NCBI GenBank assembly: GCA_030625085.1
Contig: DAOURK010000039.1
Span: forward strand, 1 to 32,883
Length of the DNA stretch: 32,883 bases
Source of the DNA: Pseudomonadota bacterium
Lineage (GTDB): Bacteria; SZUA-182; DTGQ01
Direction: 5' to 3'
A program made the translations under genes and the position numbers. Positions 32,745 to 32,883 of the stretch are shown here, piece by piece (the first letter of the stretch is position 1; each line of letters begins with the position of its first letter). Below the pieces are notes generated by a model that saw only the letters and a list, made by a program, of their open reading frames with translations, was not told where the DNA came from and ran no database searches.

Positions 32745-32883
32745 GCTATAGAAAAAAACTCCCGTTGGATTTTAAGCAGTTAATCTAAATTTAAAGATAT
32801 CTATCAACTTTTCTGGAAAATATACATCTTTGATAATTTTTTGAATTTTTTTTATCATTTTTTTTTGTTTAGAATTTCTATTC
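32745..32883. other. AT-rich right edge beyond the truncated repeat gene
   Basis: No coding sequence is seen. The repeat pattern of the FG-GAP protein stops abruptly at 32744 and is followed by T-rich sequence, as at a rearrangement or assembly join. Confidence 0.45.

Noticed and set aside
31916-32788. Plus-strand Cys/Arg/His-rich frames opposite the FG-GAP repeats
   Set aside because: They only mirror the periodic coding repeats on the other strand.

Overview
The window looks like an AT-rich chromosomal segment from a Gram-negative bacterium. An outer membrane is implied by a LolA-like protein with an FtsX-type ABC transporter, two lipoproteins and a TolB-like propeller. The multidomain sensor kinases with PocR and Cache-type inputs, the exported SagB-type flavoenzyme, and the intergenic palindromes built on GCAGGGCTNNAGCCCTGC and TCGTAAAAAGTC suggest Desulfobacterota (former Deltaproteobacteria). 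That taxonomy is inference; no rRNA or tRNA gene was seen.

Layout. Positions 1-3262 hold signalling genes on the plus strand: a hybrid histidine kinase whose sensor has lost its 5' half, a single-domain response regulator, and a decayed kinase remnant. Positions 3269-7354 are a minus-strand operon (LolA-like protein, two FtsX permeases, ATPase) with a near-consensus sigma-70 promoter. Positions 7466-9473 hold an exported SagB-type oxidoreductase, radC, and several MITE-like inverted repeats. Positions 9902-12199 carry a two-gene unit of a GrpE-like and an Hsp70-like protein, followed by two MITE-like elements. Positions 12649-15165 encode a PocR/PAS hybrid kinase. Positions 15260-16891 are a minus-strand group of four small genes: two look like ribbon-helix-helix proteins related to each other, one is a triplicated helical protein, and one is a small membrane protein. 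Positions 17238-19217 hold a DUF4921/GalT-like protein and a universal stress protein.

Positions 19493-23483 are an iron-type ABC importer (binding protein, fused permease, ATPase) whose last gene is a membrane-anchored ChrB-like domain overlapping the ATPase gene by 8 bp. Positions 23566-32744 are a block of exported proteins: an FG-GAP/PKD/FlgD-repeat protein lacking its 5' end, an Rhs protein ending in a DUF4329 domain, a small lipoprotein that is a candidate immunity protein, an Ig-like protein, a TolB-like propeller and a FlgD-repeat lipoprotein.

The most notable points are the small-gene group with repeated helices (15260-16891), the dedicated GrpE/Hsp70-like pair, the exported ChrB-like protein tied to metal import, the Rhs-DUF4329/lipoprotein pair, and two same-length copies of a ~145 bp MITE-like element. 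All domain names come from reading the sequence by eye; no database search was run.
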